Shown in pieces: positions 63,854 to 64,000 of a DNA stretch of 64,000 bases (positions within the stretch are counted from its first letter, which is position 1; each line of letters begins with the position of its first letter). Source of the DNA: Novosphingobium sp. Chol11 (lineage in GTDB: Bacteria > Pseudomonadota > Alphaproteobacteria > Sphingomonadales > Sphingomonadaceae); the NCBI GenBank assembly GCA_945906105.1, contig CAMDQO010000003.1, positions 106,240 through 170,239 on the forward strand, in the 5' to 3' direction. A model generated the notes under the pieces. The model was not told where the DNA came from, made no database searches, and saw only the letters and a list, made by a program, of their open reading frames with translations. Both the position numbers and the translations under genes were made by a program.

Positions 63854-64000
63854 GGGCTTTGTTGCGTAATTGCGCGCGGGGGATTCCTCCGGGGAATCTA
63901 ATGCGTTAAGTTGGCTCATGCCCAAGCCAGCGCCACCAAAATATCGCACAACGAACTGGAGCGCGTATAACGCCGCTCTGAAGCAGCGTGGATCGCTGGA
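63854..64000 (+). mobile_element. IS5-family insertion sequence, left end
   Basis: The terminal sequence GGGCTTTGTTGCG at 63854 resembles the inverted-repeat ends of the IS5/IS903 group (GGCTTTGTTG...), and a transposase frame starts 64 nt inside. The element has inserted into the helix-turn-helix of an Lrp/AsnC gene and continues past the right edge of the window. Confidence 0.8.
63918..64000 (+). CDS. IS5-family transposase (N-terminal part)
   Basis: The frame starts MPKPAPPKYRTTNWSAYNAA and continues LKQRGSL, matching the conserved start of IS5-group transposases (KYRTTNWxxYNxALxxRGSLTxW). Only 27 codons are in the window. It is probably intact beyond the edge, but this cannot be seen. 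Confidence 0.85.
   Translation, partial: MPKPAPPKYRTTNWSAYNAALKQRGSL

Overview
The window looks like a chromosomal segment of an alphaproteobacterium, most likely order Sphingomonadales (high GC, an NDUFS4-like complex I accessory gene, a PhoQ-type kinase with a HALKTPL box, a DUF6456 protein, dispersed palindromic repeats of the kind common in this order, and an exosortase locus). No rRNA or CRISPR array was seen. All family assignments come from reading the sequence, not from a database search.

Layout. 0-24.5 kb is mostly core genome: dnaX-ybaB, a three-gene exosortase locus, a sterol-desaturase-family gene back to back with the SRP RNA gene, hrpB, a polyprenyl synthase, chorismate mutase, a divergent hcp/nsrR pair with an NsrR-like operator plus a perfect FNR box, a two-component system, an ABC-F ATPase, a glycosyltransferase and yajC-secD-secF. 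An intact tRNA-Pro(GGG) at 24709-24785 begins an accessory region. Element 1 (about 24.8-33.9 kb) has a convergent restriction-modification pair, a translationally coupled run of small unknown genes, a DUF3987 protein, an AlpA-like regulator and a tyrosine integrase; it ends in a 46-nt copy of the tRNA 3' end. Next comes a nitrate-respiration cluster (34.2-48.9 kb: narK-narG-narH-narJ-narI-ppiC, a narR-like regulator, a porin, a small membrane protein, nnrS and a carbonic anhydrase), closed by a third, decayed copy of the same tRNA end at 49226-49269. Two perfect and one near-perfect FNR-type boxes lie in its two control regions.

To the right are copper resistance genes (copA-copB and a divergent P-type ATPase), a GTA-type holin, a lipoprotein, accB-accC, an MFS transporter, an Lrp regulator, a kinase-like protein, a polysaccharide deacetylase and two tRNAs. 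The last kilobase is decayed: a frameshifted cation-efflux remnant and an Lrp/AsnC gene broken by a stop codon and an IS5-family insertion that runs off the window.

How it fits together: the nitrate reductase, its transporters, NnrS, Hcp and NsrR form a low-oxygen nitrate and nitrosative-stress theme. FNR-type boxes link the chromosomal hcp gene with the apparently acquired nar cluster. Most promising for novelty are the serial use of one tRNA-Pro site, the small satellite-like element 1, and a shared 13-bp palindrome in front of an XRE regulator and a GTA-type holin.
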